A DNA stretch of 64,000 bases from Bradyrhizobium sp. AZCC 2262 (GCF_036924535.1 NZ_JAZHRT010000001.1:8618001-8682000); one strand, 5' to 3'; counted from the stretch's first letter, positions 48,003 through 57,807 are shown. A program made the numbers and translations. Notes: generated from the letters alone by a model not told the origin.

Positions 48003-48016
48003 TTGATGCAGATCAA
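48003..48016 (+). promoter_or_regulatory. FNR/FixK-type box (TTGAT-N4-ATCAA)
   Basis: Perfect palindromic half sites TTGAT and ATCAA with 4-base spacing, the site of FNR/FixK/FnrN-type oxygen regulators. It lies 172 bases upstream of pckA. If it activates from the usual position near -41, transcription would start near 48050, leaving a leader of about 140 bases. A chance match is possible. Confidence 0.5.
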
Positions 48017-48188
48017 CCGTGCTTGGCTGAATAAACCAAATCGCGTGGATCGGCTTGGCAAGCAGGGCGTTCATCAGTATTAGGTCGCCGGACCGGGGCC
48101 GGAAGGCTATATTCAGGGGTCACCGCGACAGAACGCGTCAAGCGACAGGCGCGCGATTCGAGTAACGCGGGTTCGAGGAGGAGTCTTC

Positions 48189-49805
48189 GTGCAAGAGACG
48201 GGTCTACGCAACGGTGCCTTCGGCGCCGACAAATTCGGCTTAAAGAATCTCAAGACGGTGCACTGGAATCTCGGCGCGCCGCAGCTCTATCAATACTCCC
48301 TCGCGGCGGGCGAGGCGGTGCTGTCGGCCGACGGCGCGCTGTGCGCGGACACCGGTGAGTTCACCGGCCGCAGCCCCAAGGACAAGTTCACGGTGCGCGA
48401 TGCGACCACCGACAAGAACATGTGGTGGGCCGGCAACCAGTCGATCACAGCGGATCAGTTTTCCGCGCTCTATGCCGACTTCCTCAAGCATGCCGAAGGC
48501 ATGACGCTGTTCGCGCAGGATCTCTATGGCGGCGCCGATCCGAGCTTCCAGATCAAGACCCGCGTCTTCACCGAGCTCGCCTGGCACTCGCTGTTCATCC
48601 GCACGCTCTTGATCCGCCCCGAGGCCTCGGTGCTGCGCGATTTCGTGCCTGAGCTCACCATCATCGACCTGCCGAGCTTCCGCGCCGATCCGAAACGCCA
48701 CGGCGTGCGCTCGGAGAACGTCGTCGCGATCGATTTCGCCCGCAAGATTGTCCTGATCGGCGGGTCTTATTATGCCGGCGAGATGAAGAAGTCGGTGTTC
48801 ACGACGCTGAACTATTATCTGCCCGCGAAGGGCGTGCTGCCGATGCACTGCTCGGCCAATGTGGGACCTAAGGGCGACACCGCGGTCTTCTTCGGCCTGT
48901 CCGGCACCGGCAAGACCACGCTGTCGGCCGATCCCAACCGCACGCTGATCGGTGACGACGAGCATGGCTGGGGCAGCGACGGCGTCTTCAATTTCGAGGG
49001 CGGCTGCTACGCCAAGTGCATCAAGCTCTCGCCCGAAGCCGAGCCGCAGATCTTCGCCGCCAGCAGCCGCTTCGGCGCCGTGCTCGAGAACGTGGTGCTC
49101 GACGAGCGCACCCGCGTGCCGGATTTTGACGACGGCTCGAAAACCGAAAACACCCGTTCGGCCTATCCGCTCGACTTCATCCCGAACGCCTCGCGCACCG
49201 GTCGCGCCGGTCAGCCGAAGAATGTCGTGATGCTGGCGGCCGACGCCTTCGGCGTGTTGCCGCCGATTGCAAAGCTCTCGCCGGCGCAGGCGATGTATCA
49301 TTTCCTGTCCGGCTACACCGCCAAGGTCGCCGGCACCGAGCGCGGTCTCGGCAACGAGCCGCAGCCGGAATTCTCCACCTGCTTCGGTTCGCCGTTCCTG
49401 CCGCTCGACCCCTCCGTCTACGGCAACATGCTGCGCGAGCTGATCGCCAAGCACAATGTCGATTGCTGGCTGGTCAACACCGGCTGGACCGGCGGCAAGT
49501 TCGGCACCGGCAGCCGGATGCCGATCAAGGTGACGCGTGCACTGCTCACCGCGGCGCTCGACGGCAGCCTGCGCAACGTCGAATTCCGCACCGACAGGTA
49601 CTTCGGCTTCTCCGTGCCGACGGCGCTGCCGGGCGTGCCGAGCGAGATCCTCAATCCCGTCAACACCTGGAAGGACAAGGCCGAGTTCGACAAGACCGCG
49701 CGTAGCCTGATCGGCATGTTCCAGAAGAACTTTGCCAAGTTCGAAGCCCAGGTCGATGCCGAAGTCCGCGCCGCCGCACCGGACCTGAAGCTCGCGGCGG
49801 AATAA
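48189..49805 (+). CDS. pckA: Phosphoenolpyruvate carboxykinase (ATP)
   Basis: Converts oxaloacetate and ATP to PEP, the entry to gluconeogenesis from C4 acids. 538 residues. Start is GTG with GAGGAGG 7 bases upstream. Key motifs: [13 protein letters not shown], the kinase-1a loop [18 protein letters not shown] (kinase 2, metal) and [16 protein letters not shown] strong terminator follows. Its position next to chvI-chvG-hprK is conserved in rhizobia, where ChvI/PTS signals affect pckA. Confidence 0.97.
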   Translation: MQETGLRNGAFGADKFGLKNLKTVHWNLGAPQLYQYSLAAGEAVLSADGALCADTGEFTGRSPKDKFTVRDATTDKNMWWAGNQSITADQFSALYADFLKHAEGMTLFAQDLYGGADPSFQIKTRVFTELAWHSLFIRTLLIRPEASVLRDFVPELTIIDLPSFRADPKRHGVRSENVVAIDFARKIVLIGGSYYAGEMKKSVFTTLNYYLPAKGVLPMHCSANVGPKGDTAVFFGLSGTGKTTLSADPNRTLIGDDEHGWGSDGVFNFEGGCYAKCIKLSPEAEPQIFAASSRFGAVLENVVLDERTRVPDFDDGSKTENTRSAYPLDFIPNASRTGRAGQPKNVVMLAADAFGVLPPIAKLSPAQAMYHFLSGYTAKVAGTERGLGNEPQPEFSTCFGSPFLPLDPSVYGNMLRELIAKHNVDCWLVNTGWTGGKFGTGSRMPIKVTRALLTAALDGSLRNVEFRTDRYFGFSVPTALPGVPSEILNPVNTWKDKAEFDKTARSLIGMFQKNFAKFEAQVDAEVRAAAPDLKLAAE

Positions 49806-49841
49806 TCGCCACGGTCAAGCTACGCGCCATTCTAAACGACG

Positions 49842-49867
49842 AGGGCGGCCGCAAGGCCGCCCTTTTT
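49842..49867 (+). terminator. Rho-independent terminator of pckA
   Basis: Perfect 9-bp stem (AGGGCGGCC/GGCCGCCCT, 49842-49850 with 49855-49863), GCAA tetraloop, then TTTTC. 37 bases after the pckA stop. Confidence 0.9.
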
Positions 49868-49869
49868 CG

Positions 49870-50043
49870 TTCTGCGCGCAGCTCCAGCAGCAGTCGCTGG
49901 TGCTCGAGGGCGATCTCTCGTTCGGCGATCTCAACCTGAAGGCCGGCGACTTCCACGTCGCGACGCCGTCATCCTCGCATCCGCCGGGGCGCACCGTGAA
50001 CGGCTGCCTCGTGCACGTCATCATGAGCCTCGACCAGCATTAG
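49870..50043 (+). pseudogene. C-terminal remnant of a cupin-type protein
   Basis: In the plus strand frame ending at the TAG 50041-50043, about 57 codons read like the end of a ChrR-type or similar cupin: QSLVLEGDLSFGDLNL, KAGDFHVATPSSSHPPGR, then NGCLVHVIMSLDQH. No start codon or N-terminal half exists, because the pckA terminator lies directly upstream. Most likely a decayed gene fragment. Confidence is limited by its length. Confidence 0.5.
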
Positions 50044-50054
50044 AGCATCCCACT

Positions 50055-51035
50055 CTAGTCTCGGCTCCAGGGGTTGCCCGGCAACACCGCGTTGCTCGGC
50101 GTGCGGCGGTCGGTGATCTGCAGGCCGAACAGGCTGCCGACCAGCTCGACCGCGGTGCGCGCGGTGCGGCCGCGTTCGTCGAGGAACGGGTTGAGCTCGA
50201 CGATATCGACCGAGCGCACCAGATCCGAATCGTGCAGCAGCTCCATGATCAGATGCGCCTCGCGATAGGTCGCGCCGCCCGGCACCGTGGTGCCGACGCC
50301 GGGCGCGACGGCGGGATCGAGAAAATCGACATCGAAGCTGACATGCAGCACGCCGTTCCGCGCCCGCACACGCTCGATGATCTTTCGTATCAATACGCCG
50401 ACGCCGAATTCGTCGATGACGCGCATGTCGGCGATCGCGACGCGTCGCTCGAACACCAGTTGCTTCTCCAGCGGATCGATCGAGCGAATGCCGAACAGGT
50501 CGAGCTGGTCGGGACCGATCGAGGCGCGGGGATGGTTGCCGAGCAGCCCGTCTAGGCCGCCTTCGCCGCATAGAAAGGCAGCCGACATGCCGTGCATATT
50601 GCCGGTCTCCGTCGTCTGCGGCGTGTTGTAGTCGGCATGGGCGTCGAGCCACAGCACGAACAGCGGCCGGCCTTGCTCCTGCCAGTAGCGCGCAACGCCG
50701 TTCACCGATCCCATCGAGAGCGAATGATCGCCGCCCATGAAGATCGGAACGGCGCCGGAGCTTGCCAGCGAATAGGAACGCTCGCTGAGCTCGCGGATCC
50801 AACCCTTGATCGTGTCGTAATATTTCGCATTCGCCGGCGGCGGGCCTTCGGCGGCAGCAACGCCGGGTCTCGCCATGTTGCCGTGGTCCTCGACGGCAAA
50901 GCCGAGCTGATCGAGAATGCGGCCGATGCCCGCGGTGCGCAGCGCGTCCGGCCCCATCAAGGTTCCGAGTTGCGAAGCCCCGATCTCGATGGGGACGCCG
51001 AGCAGGGCGATGCGAGGTGCATTGGCGTCGGACAT
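50055..51035 (-). CDS. rocF: Arginase
   Basis: Manganese enzyme that cleaves arginine to ornithine and urea, for arginine catabolism. 326 residues. Manganese ligands: His in FMGGDHSLSMG, WLDAHADYNT and SFDVDFLDPAVAPGVGTTV. The N-terminus IALLGVPIEIGASQLGTLMGP is typical. The start was set at the ATG before SDANAPRIALL; earlier sequence is a palindromic repeat. No ornithine-utilisation genes are adjacent. Confidence 0.95.
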   Translation of the reverse strand: MSDANAPRIALLGVPIEIGASQLGTLMGPDALRTAGIGRILDQLGFAVEDHGNMARPGVAAAEGPPPANAKYYDTIKGWIRELSERSYSLASSGAVPIFMGGDHSLSMGSVNGVARYWQEQGRPLFVLWLDAHADYNTPQTTETGNMHGMSAAFLCGEGGLDGLLGNHPRASIGPDQLDLFGIRSIDPLEKQLVFERRVAIADMRVIDEFGVGVLIRKIIERVRARNGVLHVSFDVDFLDPAVAPGVGTTVPGGATYREAHLIMELLHDSDLVRSVDIVELNPFLDERGRTARTAVELVGSLFGLQITDRRTPSNAVLPGNPWSRD

Positions 51036-51055
51036 GCGGGCCTTTTCGAGAATCG

Positions 51056-51146
51056 TAGGGTGGGCAAAGCGTAAGCGTGCCCACCATCCAAGGCAACGCT
51101 TTGGATGGATGGTGGGCACGGCGCAAATGCGCCTTTGCCCACCCTG
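51056..51146. repeat. Palindromic repeat (GTAGGGTGGGCAAAGCG...CCTTTGCCCACCCTGC)
   Basis: Near-perfect inverted repeat with arms gtagggtgggcaaagcg and gcctttgcccaccctgc and a second inner pair around tgcccaccat/atggtgggca. It fills almost the whole gap between the arginase start and the thioesterase end. Confidence 0.85.
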
Positions 51147-51151
51147 CGCCG

Positions 51152-51970
51152 CTACGCCTTGAAATAGGCGATCTGCGTCGTTGTCGCGAGCAGGCGTCCC
51201 GACGGCGACCACAATTCGCCGTTCTGGTCGCCGTAGCTCCTGTGGAAGATTTTGGCATCCGCCACCGCCAACACCCGCGTGATGTCCTCGGCGGCGAGTT
51301 CGTCCGAGGAGGTGTGGAAGTAAGTCGTGATCGAAACCGTGCCGAACGGGATCAGCTCGCGGCGCGCCAGAAACACCCGGCCGAAAAACGCATCCGACAT
51401 CGACATCAGCGACAGCATGTCGATCTTTCGCGGCACGTGATCGCCGATCCACTGCTTTGAGTACGCGTCGAGCGGCGAGGGCGCCGGCGAGCCGTAGAAA
51501 CTCGGCTCACCCTCGACAAAGCGGAAATCATACTGGTGCGTCCACGTCATCGGCGTGTTCGGAAATCTGCGCGCCTGCTCGAACGGCGCAGCACCGGGAA
51601 ATTTGGCCTGCTGGTGCGACCAGGATGGGCGGCGCTCGGCGAACACGGCGGTCGCCAGCGTTGCGACGTCGCCGCCGCCCTGCGTCATCTCCACAGACCA
51701 GTGCTGGCTCGAGCGGTTGGCCTTGACCAGGCGGACGTCGAGATCGAAGGCGCCTTCGGCCACCGGCGCGCAGAAATTCACCGTAAGCGACAGCGGATCG
51801 CCCGCCCGCTGCGGATGCTCGATCAGCGCGCGCAGGATGGTGGCGGCCGTGCAGCCGCCGAACGGCCCGACAAAGGCCCAGTAATCCGGGCTGGTCCTGC
51901 CCTGCCAGCAGCTATCGCCGGCGGTGACCCGCGTGGCGTCGTCGAACAGGTGCGGGGCTTTGGTCAGCAT
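51152..51970 (-). CDS. Acyl-CoA thioesterase family protein (double hotdog)
   Basis: 272 residues with the TesB-like double-hotdog layout: first half GWQ-type opening (CWQGRTSPDYWAFVGPFGGCTAATILRA), LTVNFCAPV, AEGAFDLDVRLVKANRSSQHWSVEM; second half PLDAYSKQWIGDHVPRKIDMLSL and ISTYFHTSSDEL-like strand near the end (TVSITTYFH). It likely hydrolyses acyl-CoA; chain specificity is unknown. Flanked by palindromic repeats on both sides. Confidence 0.82.
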   Translation of the reverse strand: MLTKAPHLFDDATRVTAGDSCWQGRTSPDYWAFVGPFGGCTAATILRALIEHPQRAGDPLSLTVNFCAPVAEGAFDLDVRLVKANRSSQHWSVEMTQGGGDVATLATAVFAERRPSWSHQQAKFPGAAPFEQARRFPNTPMTWTHQYDFRFVEGEPSFYGSPAPSPLDAYSKQWIGDHVPRKIDMLSLMSMSDAFFGRVFLARRELIPFGTVSITTYFHTSSDELAAEDITRVLAVADAKIFHRSYGDQNGELWSPSGRLLATTTQIAYFKA

Positions 51971-51983
51971 CTGCAGATTTTCC

Positions 51984-52068
51984 CGTCATTGCGAGGAGCG
52001 TAGCGACGAAGCAATCCATCCCTGTTTTGCGTGGCGAGATGGATTGCTTCGCTTCGCTCGCAATGACG
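51984..52068. repeat. Palindromic repeat (CGTCATTGCGAGGAGCG family)
   Basis: Same family as 17787-17869: ends cgtcattgcgag and ctcgcaatgacg, inner arms gcaatccatc and gatggattgc. Between the thioesterase start and the glgP end. Confidence 0.85.
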
Positions 52069-52148
52069 TGGTGAACGCGGATGCAGTATCACGGCCACTT
52101 CGCCGAATTCAATGACGCCAGAGGTAATGGATTCCCGCTGACCGGGAT

Positions 52149-54683
52149 TTACCGCGTCGCCCCGCGCTGGGCACCGGCTTCCGGTACCGGCGCGGCCGCG
52201 CGCACCGGCACATGCCAGATATCCTCGGCATATTCCCGGATGGTGCGGTCGGAGGAGAACCACGGCATCCGCGCCACGTTGAGGATCGAGGCGCGGGTCC
52301 AGGCCGGTACCACCTGCCAGCGCGCGTCGATGCCGCGCTGCGCCTCATAGTAAGAATCGAAATCGGCCGACACCATGTAGTGGTCGAGATAGCGCAGCGC
52401 GTGGCCGATCGAGGCAAAGCGGGCGGGATCGTCGGGCGAGAACGCGCCGCTCTCGATCGCGGTGATGGCGCGCGCCAGCCGGGGCGAGCGGCTGATCACG
52501 TCGGTCGCATCCAGCCCCTGCTTGCGGCGGATCATGACGTCGCCGGCCTCCAGGCCGAAGATCGCGATATTCTCCGCGCCGACCTGGTCGCGGATCTCGA
52601 TATTGGCGCCGTCGAGCGTGCCGATGGTCAGCGCGCCGTTGAGCGCCAGCTTCATGTTGCCGGTGCCGGAGGCCTCCATGCCGGCAGTGGAGATCTGCTC
52701 GGAGAGATCGGCGGCCGGAATGATCACCTCGGCGAGGCTGACATTATAGTCGGCGAGGAAGACGACCTTCAGCCTTCCTGCGATATCGGGGTCGTCGTTG
52801 ACGACTTCGGCGACATCGTTGATCAGCTTGATGATCAGCTTGGCGTAGCGATAGCTCGCCGCCGCCTTGCCGGCGAAGATTTTCACCCGCGGCACCCAGT
52901 CGCGCTGCGGCTCGTCCTTGATTGCCTGGTATAGCGCGGCGGTCTCGACGATGTTGAGCAATTGCCGCTTGTATTCGTGGATCCGCTTGATCTGGATGTC
53001 GAACAGCGCCGACGGATCGACCTGGATGCCGGTGCGTTCGCCGACCAGCCGCGCCAGCGCCAGCTTGTTGTGATGCTTGACCTCGCGAAAACGCTGCTGG
53101 AACGCGTTGTCGCTGGCGCGAGCCTCGAGGCGCTCGAACAGGGAGAAATCGTCAAGCACGGCCTCGCCGCAAACCTCGCGCATCAGGTCGGTCAGCTTCC
53201 GGTTGGCGAGCATCAGCCAGCGGCGGAAGGTGATGCCGTTTGTCTTGTTGGTGATGCGGCCGGGATAGAGATGGTTGAGATCGTGGAACACGGTCTCCTT
53301 CATCAGGTCGGAGTGCATCGCCGAGACGCCGTTGATGCGGTGCGAGCCGACGAAAGCGAGTTGCCCCATCCGCACCCTTCGGCCACTCTTCTCGTCGATC
53401 AGCGACACCGAGGCGCGGAAATCGACGTCGCCGGGACAACGCTGATCGGCCATCGCCAGATGCGCGGCATTGATGCGGTAGATGATTTCGAGATGCCGCG
53501 GCAGCAGCCGCTCGAACAGTTCGACCGGCCATGTTTCCAGCGCTTCCGGCAGCAGCGTGTGATTGGTGTAGGACAGCGTCGCCACCGTGAGCTTCCACGC
53601 TTCGTCCCAGCGGAAATTGTGGAGGTCGACCAGGATGCGCATCAGTTCGGTGACGGCGAGGCTCGGATGGGTGTCGTTGAGCTGCACCGCGACCTTGGAA
53701 GGGAGGTTGCGCAACTGCCCGTCGGAAGCAAGGTGCCGCTTGACCAGGTCCTGCAGCGAGGCGGAGACGAAGAAATATTCCTGCCGCAGCCGCAGCTCGC
53801 GCCCCGCAGGGCTCTCGTCGTTCGGGTATAGGAATTTGCAGATCGATTCCGCGCGCGCCTCCTCGGCGACAGCGCCGAGGTAATCGCCGCTGTTGAAGAC
53901 GTCGAGCCGCAGCGGGTCGGGCGAGCGCGCCGACCACAGCCGCAGCGCGTTGACGTGCTGGCCGCGCCAGCCCACGATCGGCGTGTCGTAGGCGACAGCC
54001 TGCACGGTTTCCGCCGGACGCCATGTCGCGCGGTCGCGGCCGCGGTCATCGACATGGTCGACGTGGCCGCCGAAATGGATGTGGTAGACCACCTCGGCCC
54101 GCTGGAATTCCCAGGGATTGCCGAAACTCAGCCATTCGTCCGGGTATTCGTGCTGCCAGCCCTGCGCGATGATCTGGCGGAACAGGCCGAAGTCGTAGCG
54201 AATGCCGTAGCCGATCGCGGGAATGGCCAGCGTCGCCATGCTCTCCATGAAGCAGGCCGCGAGCCGCCCGAGGCCGCCATTGCCGAGCGCCGCGTCCGGT
54301 TCGCATTTGCGCAGGTCGTCAAGCCCGACGCCGAGATCGCCTAGTGCGGCCTCGAACAACGGCAGCAGGCCCATATTGTTCAGCGCGTCGGTGAACAGGC
54401 GGCCGATCAGGAATTCGAGCGAGAGATAATAGACCCGCTTGCTGCCGGCATCGTAGCTCTGCTTTTCGGCCGTCAGCCAGCGGTGCACGATGCGGTCGCG
54501 CAGCGCCAGCGCGGCGGCCTTGTACCAGTCGCGCCTTGTCGCCATGCCGGCGTCCTTGCCGATCGCAAGCCGGAGCTTGGCGAGGATTGCACCCTTGATC
54601 TCGGCCAGCGCCAGTTCGTCGATCGGCTGGCCCAGCGCCGGATAGTTTGTCGGATCATTTCCTGGGACTTGTTCCTGCAACAC
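52149..54683 (-). CDS. glgP: Glycogen/alpha-glucan phosphorylase
   Basis: PLP enzyme releasing glucose-1-phosphate from glycogen. 844 residues. N-terminal half: YYLSLEFLIGRL, DAALGNGGLGRLAACF. The PLP-lysine motif EASGTGNMKLALNGALTIGT lies near residue 665, followed by DGANIEI. Start is GTG (GTGTTGCAGG) with AGGGA upstream. No other glycogen genes (glgA, glgB, glgC) are in this window. Confidence 0.96.
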   Translation of the reverse strand: MLQEQVPGNDPTNYPALGQPIDELALAEIKGAILAKLRLAIGKDAGMATRRDWYKAAALALRDRIVHRWLTAEKQSYDAGSKRVYYLSLEFLIGRLFTDALNNMGLLPLFEAALGDLGVGLDDLRKCEPDAALGNGGLGRLAACFMESMATLAIPAIGYGIRYDFGLFRQIIAQGWQHEYPDEWLSFGNPWEFQRAEVVYHIHFGGHVDHVDDRGRDRATWRPAETVQAVAYDTPIVGWRGQHVNALRLWSARSPDPLRLDVFNSGDYLGAVAEEARAESICKFLYPNDESPAGRELRLRQEYFFVSASLQDLVKRHLASDGQLRNLPSKVAVQLNDTHPSLAVTELMRILVDLHNFRWDEAWKLTVATLSYTNHTLLPEALETWPVELFERLLPRHLEIIYRINAAHLAMADQRCPGDVDFRASVSLIDEKSGRRVRMGQLAFVGSHRINGVSAMHSDLMKETVFHDLNHLYPGRITNKTNGITFRRWLMLANRKLTDLMREVCGEAVLDDFSLFERLEARASDNAFQQRFREVKHHNKLALARLVGERTGIQVDPSALFDIQIKRIHEYKRQLLNIVETAALYQAIKDEPQRDWVPRVKIFAGKAAASYRYAKLIIKLINDVAEVVNDDPDIAGRLKVVFLADYNVSLAEVIIPAADLSEQISTAGMEASGTGNMKLALNGALTIGTLDGANIEIRDQVGAENIAIFGLEAGDVMIRRKQGLDATDVISRSPRLARAITAIESGAFSPDDPARFASIGHALRYLDHYMVSADFDSYYEAQRGIDARWQVVPAWTRASILNVARMPWFSSDRTIREYAEDIWHVPVRAAAPVPEAGAQRGATR

Positions 54684-54913
54684 GTCGATCCCTGCGATTG
54701 AGACTCACCACGAAGATACGCGCGTTGCCCTGTAATCGAAACGCCTGACTATCTTGTGCACTGCGCTGGCGTGTTTTTATGCAAGGACCGGGCCGATTTC
54801 GCGGCACCGGTGTCCGGCTTTGGTGCTATAATCAGAGGAAAGCCCGTGGGATTAGTAACCGGGTGCGAGTTGCGCGCCATGGAAGCGCGTGCCGCCAGAA
54901 CGGGAGGCTTGCC

Positions 54914-55135
54914 ATGAGATTGACGATCGAGATCGTCGCCGCTGCGTTGCTGGTCGTCTGCATCAGTGCGACCAGCGCAGCCTTTGCCGCCGGCAAGAGC
55001 GCCGATGGCGTGAGCTGTTCCTTCAGCGTCCCGCAAGGCGCTTCGCCCGCGGCGCGCTGCGCGGCGATCAAGCGGCAGTGTGGCGGAAAATTCTACGCCA
55101 ATTACTGCGGCGACAAGCTGTTGTCGGCGATGTGA
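54914..55135 (+). CDS. Small secreted cysteine-containing protein (73 aa), unknown
   Basis: Signal peptide (LTIEIVAAALLVVCISATSAAFA) followed by a 48-residue mature part with four Cys (VSCSF, ARCAAIKRQCGG, NYCGD), which may form two disulfides. I do not recognise it. CGGGAGG lies 6 bases before the ATG, so this start is firm. Predicted periplasmic. Divergent from glgP. Confidence 0.7.
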   Translation: MRLTIEIVAAALLVVCISATSAAFAAGKSADGVSCSFSVPQGASPAARCAAIKRQCGGKFYANYCGDKLLSAM

Positions 55136-55156
55136 GGGACTGAGCTCCAGACGGGT

Positions 55157-55396
55157 TCATGTCACGGTGCCGTCCCAGCCTTCGCCTTCCTCAGCAAGCC
55201 CGGGGTAGCGGAGATAGAGCTTTTGCAGCAGCTCGAAATGCAGGGCGGAGGATACTTCGTCGAGCGGCGTGGAAAGAAAGGCGCGGTCGTCGCTGTCGAG
55301 CGTGGACACGATCGCATTGGCGCGATCGATCGCGTCGGCCGCTTCCAGCAACAGCGATCGGATCTGGGTGGCCTGTGTTCCGTCCATCGTCTTCAA
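55157..55396 (-). CDS. Hypothetical protein (79 aa)
   Basis: Mostly helical, acidic small protein (SLLLEAADAIDRANAIVSTLDSDDRAFL, ALHFELLQKLYLRYPGLAEEGE). No membrane segment or known motif. GGAGG lies 7 bases before a TTG at 55396, which I prefer over the ATG at 55387. Convergent with the small secreted protein gene. Function unknown. Confidence 0.6.
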   Translation of the reverse strand: MKTMDGTQATQIRSLLLEAADAIDRANAIVSTLDSDDRAFLSTPLDEVSSALHFELLQKLYLRYPGLAEEGEGWDGTVT

Positions 55397-55556
55397 GTCT
55401 TTGCCTCCAATTGCCGGAAGACAACCTGTGATAGGAGGTATTTCATCGTACCATCAGAACAAATTAAGAACACTTTAGCAAGTGTTTGATATATCATTGT
55501 GATTCGGCACGCCGCCGACACAACATCTATGGTCTATCCGAGTTTGTGAGGACTAC

Positions 55557-55988
55557 ATGTCCACTATCGCCTTCGATCAGTTTGCTCTCACCCGTGTCGC
55601 CGATTTCGCGCGCTCGCTGTCGCGTCTGCACCAGGCCTCGCGCCGCCGGCTCGTCGACGACGACGCGATCGACCGCGAATTCAACGCGGTCTGCATGTCG
55701 GTGTGGGGCTACACCACCGACGATTTCAGCGACGAGCTGTTTTCGGTCGAGGACCACGCCTTTCTCGACGCGCTGGATGAAGCGCAGGCGCGAATCTTTG
55801 CAGCCCAGGCGGGCTACGACCTCGTCGACGATCAGGGCATGCTGACCGACTGGTGGGGTTATTGCTGGATGATCCTGGCCGAAAAGCGCGGTTTGCTGAC
55901 GCCGGAAAACCGCGCCGCGGCGCGTGCGGCGATCGAGGAAAAATATCTGTCGGCGCCAAACGTGATTGGTGTCATCGTCGGGCGTTAA
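55557..55988 (+). CDS. Hypothetical protein (143 aa)
   Basis: Soluble acidic protein without signal or membrane segment. Its aromatic-rich centre (VWGYTTDDFSDELF, LTDWWGYCWMILAEKRGLLT) looks structured. I do not recognise the family. Codon use fits the chromosome. GAGGA lies about 7 bases before the ATG. Flanked by small unknown genes on both sides. Confidence 0.65.
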   Translation: MSTIAFDQFALTRVADFARSLSRLHQASRRRLVDDDAIDREFNAVCMSVWGYTTDDFSDELFSVEDHAFLDALDEAQARIFAAQAGYDLVDDQGMLTDWWGYCWMILAEKRGLLTPENRAAARAAIEEKYLSAPNVIGVIVGR

Positions 55989-56077
55989 GCGCTGGCGTCA
56001 GCCGCGTGAGTGCTGCGAGCCTGGCCCCATTTCTACTTTGCATGGGGTTGTTTTCGCAATTTTGTGTTCGGTTCGCT

Positions 56078-56905
56078 CTAGTTCACTTCCGCGCGTTTCG
56101 CCGGCTTTGGCGTAGCCGCCTTCGGGATCGAGGCGGTCGGCAACTCGACGTCGCGTCTGGTCTCGGGAAGCGGCGCGTTGGCCGCGACCGTCTCGGCGCT
56201 GACCGGCGCCACCTTCATCTCGCCGAGCCGGGCGCGGACATCTGCCGTGAGGCCGGGATAGGAGGCGACGGGCGTGAACTCCGCGGTCTGGTCTGCGCCT
56301 AAGCGAACGCCGGTATAGGCCACCAGGCCGTCGGTGGTGGCGACGACGTCGCCGGAGCGCAGCGAGGTGTCGAGCGTGAGATCGACCGGCGCCAGCCCGG
56401 ACGGGCTTCGGCCGTTGCAGGTGCAGTCGGCGCGCAGCGCCTTGCGGTAGGCGTAGGCGTTTTCGCTGTCGGCATAGCGCTCGCCATTGCCCGCGGCAGC
56501 GCTATCGATATTGCTGCCGTAGAACACCTTGGTGACGCTTGCCGGGCAGAACGCCTGGCAGGTCTGAACCGGCGAGGCGTTGCCACGCATGGTCAGCGGA
56601 AAATATTTACCGTCGCAGCTTCGCACGCAGAAGGCAGGTCCGGAGCCCGCGACGCGCGGCGCCGGCGCGGGATGGGCCGGCTGATTGGTGCCGAACGGAT
56701 CGGTGAAGAAATTCCCCTGCGCGGGGGCTTCCCGCACCTGCTTCTGAAGGCCGCCGAACAGGAAATCGAACAGGCCCTCGGCCGAAACACGGCCGGGTAC
56801 CAGCACAAGCGAGCCCGCAAGGGTGGCGGCGGTCACAAATGCCGCGCGGCGCCGCCTGCGCGAAAAAGCCAACTCTGTACGCAACGCTAACTCCACCCCA
56901 CGCAA
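56078..56905 (-). CDS. DUF2865-domain exported protein
   Basis: 275-residue alphaproteobacterial protein of unknown function. Basic N-terminus, a hydrophobic stretch (AAFVTAATLAGSLVLVPGRVSA) as signal peptide, then the DUF2865 core: FCVRSCDGKYFPLTMRG, TCQAFCPAS and TKVFYGS, with conserved cysteines. It ends with a Lys/Pro-rich tail. Probably envelope-associated. Monocistronic. Confidence 0.85.
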   Translation of the reverse strand: MRGVELALRTELAFSRRRRRAAFVTAATLAGSLVLVPGRVSAEGLFDFLFGGLQKQVREAPAQGNFFTDPFGTNQPAHPAPAPRVAGSGPAFCVRSCDGKYFPLTMRGNASPVQTCQAFCPASVTKVFYGSNIDSAAAGNGERYADSENAYAYRKALRADCTCNGRSPSGLAPVDLTLDTSLRSGDVVATTDGLVAYTGVRLGADQTAEFTPVASYPGLTADVRARLGEMKVAPVSAETVAANAPLPETRRDVELPTASIPKAATPKPAKRAEVN

Positions 56906-57054
56906 CCAACGCGCTGAAGCCCGATAGGCTTCAGTTCGGGTAACCCTAACGGGGGATGGTAAATGAGCTTTTACCGGGGGCGAGAAGGCCGAAAAGAAAT
57001 GCTCTCTCCGTCATAGCCGGGCCTGACCGTGACATATGCGAAAGAGCTCAAGAA

Positions 57055-57618
57055 TCACCCCTTCAAAAATTCAGCGGCCTTGTAGAGCGAACGAAACTCC
57101 AGTCCTGCCTCGGCGAAGGTTTCGGTCGCGCCTTCCTCGCGGTCGACCATGGTGAGCACGAGCACGATCTCGCCGCCGGCGTCGCGCACGGTTTCAACGG
57201 CTTTCAGCGCCGAGCCGCCGGTCGTGGTGACGTCCTCGACGATGACGATGCGCTTGCCCTGCAAGGTCTCGCCCTTGGCGAGCCCCTCCACGGCGAGGCG
57301 GGCGCCGTGCTCCTTCGGCTTCTTGCGCACGAAGAAGGCGGCGATCGGGTGACCCTTGATCCAGGAGAGCTGCGCGATTGCGCCCGCCAGTGGGACTGCG
57401 CCCATCTCCAGCCCGCCGACGAAATCGAGGTTGTCGTCCTTCAGCGCCTCGTAGGTCAACTCGGCCAGCAGCGCTGCGCCTTCGGGGTCGAGCATGGTCG
57501 GCTTGAGGTTGAAATAGAAGTCGCTCTTGCGGCCCGAGGCCAGCGTGATCTCGCCGCGGCCGAACGAACGCTTGCGGATGATCTCGGCGAGGCGGGCACG
57601 GGAGGCGGATTTGGACAA
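57055..57618 (-). CDS. pyrE: Orotate phosphoribosyltransferase
   Basis: Joins orotate with PRPP to OMP in pyrimidine synthesis. 187 residues. PRPP motif [17 protein letters not shown] is near residue 122, and the substrate loop [17 protein letters not shown] near 95. Family N-terminus [15 protein letters not shown] is present. It stands alone; no pyrC gene is adjacent. Confidence 0.95.
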   Translation of the reverse strand: MSKSASRARLAEIIRKRSFGRGEITLASGRKSDFYFNLKPTMLDPEGAALLAELTYEALKDDNLDFVGGLEMGAVPLAGAIAQLSWIKGHPIAAFFVRKKPKEHGARLAVEGLAKGETLQGKRIVIVEDVTTTGGSALKAVETVRDAGGEIVLVLTMVDREEGATETFAEAGLEFRSLYKAAEFLKG

Positions 57619-57807
57619 GGCGATTTCCCCGGGGTTTCAGGCGGGGCGCAATCTATCGACGCTTTCCCCGACATTCCAGCGCCGATCTCGTGCCGTCAAC
57701 AGTGGCGCATGCGCCCTGCTTTCGCGGGGGCGCCCCGTGGAAAGCGCGGGTTGTAAGGCCCGGAGGTTCCGGGGTACGGAGACCCAAGCCTTTGTGGGGG
57801 AAACCGA

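Noticed and set aside
48240..49454. 404-codon minus-strand open frame
   Set aside because: Antisense to pckA, with shadow-like composition and no ribosome site.
49969..51258. 429-codon minus-strand open frame
   Set aside because: Overlaps arginase in another frame; only the arginase frame shows motifs.
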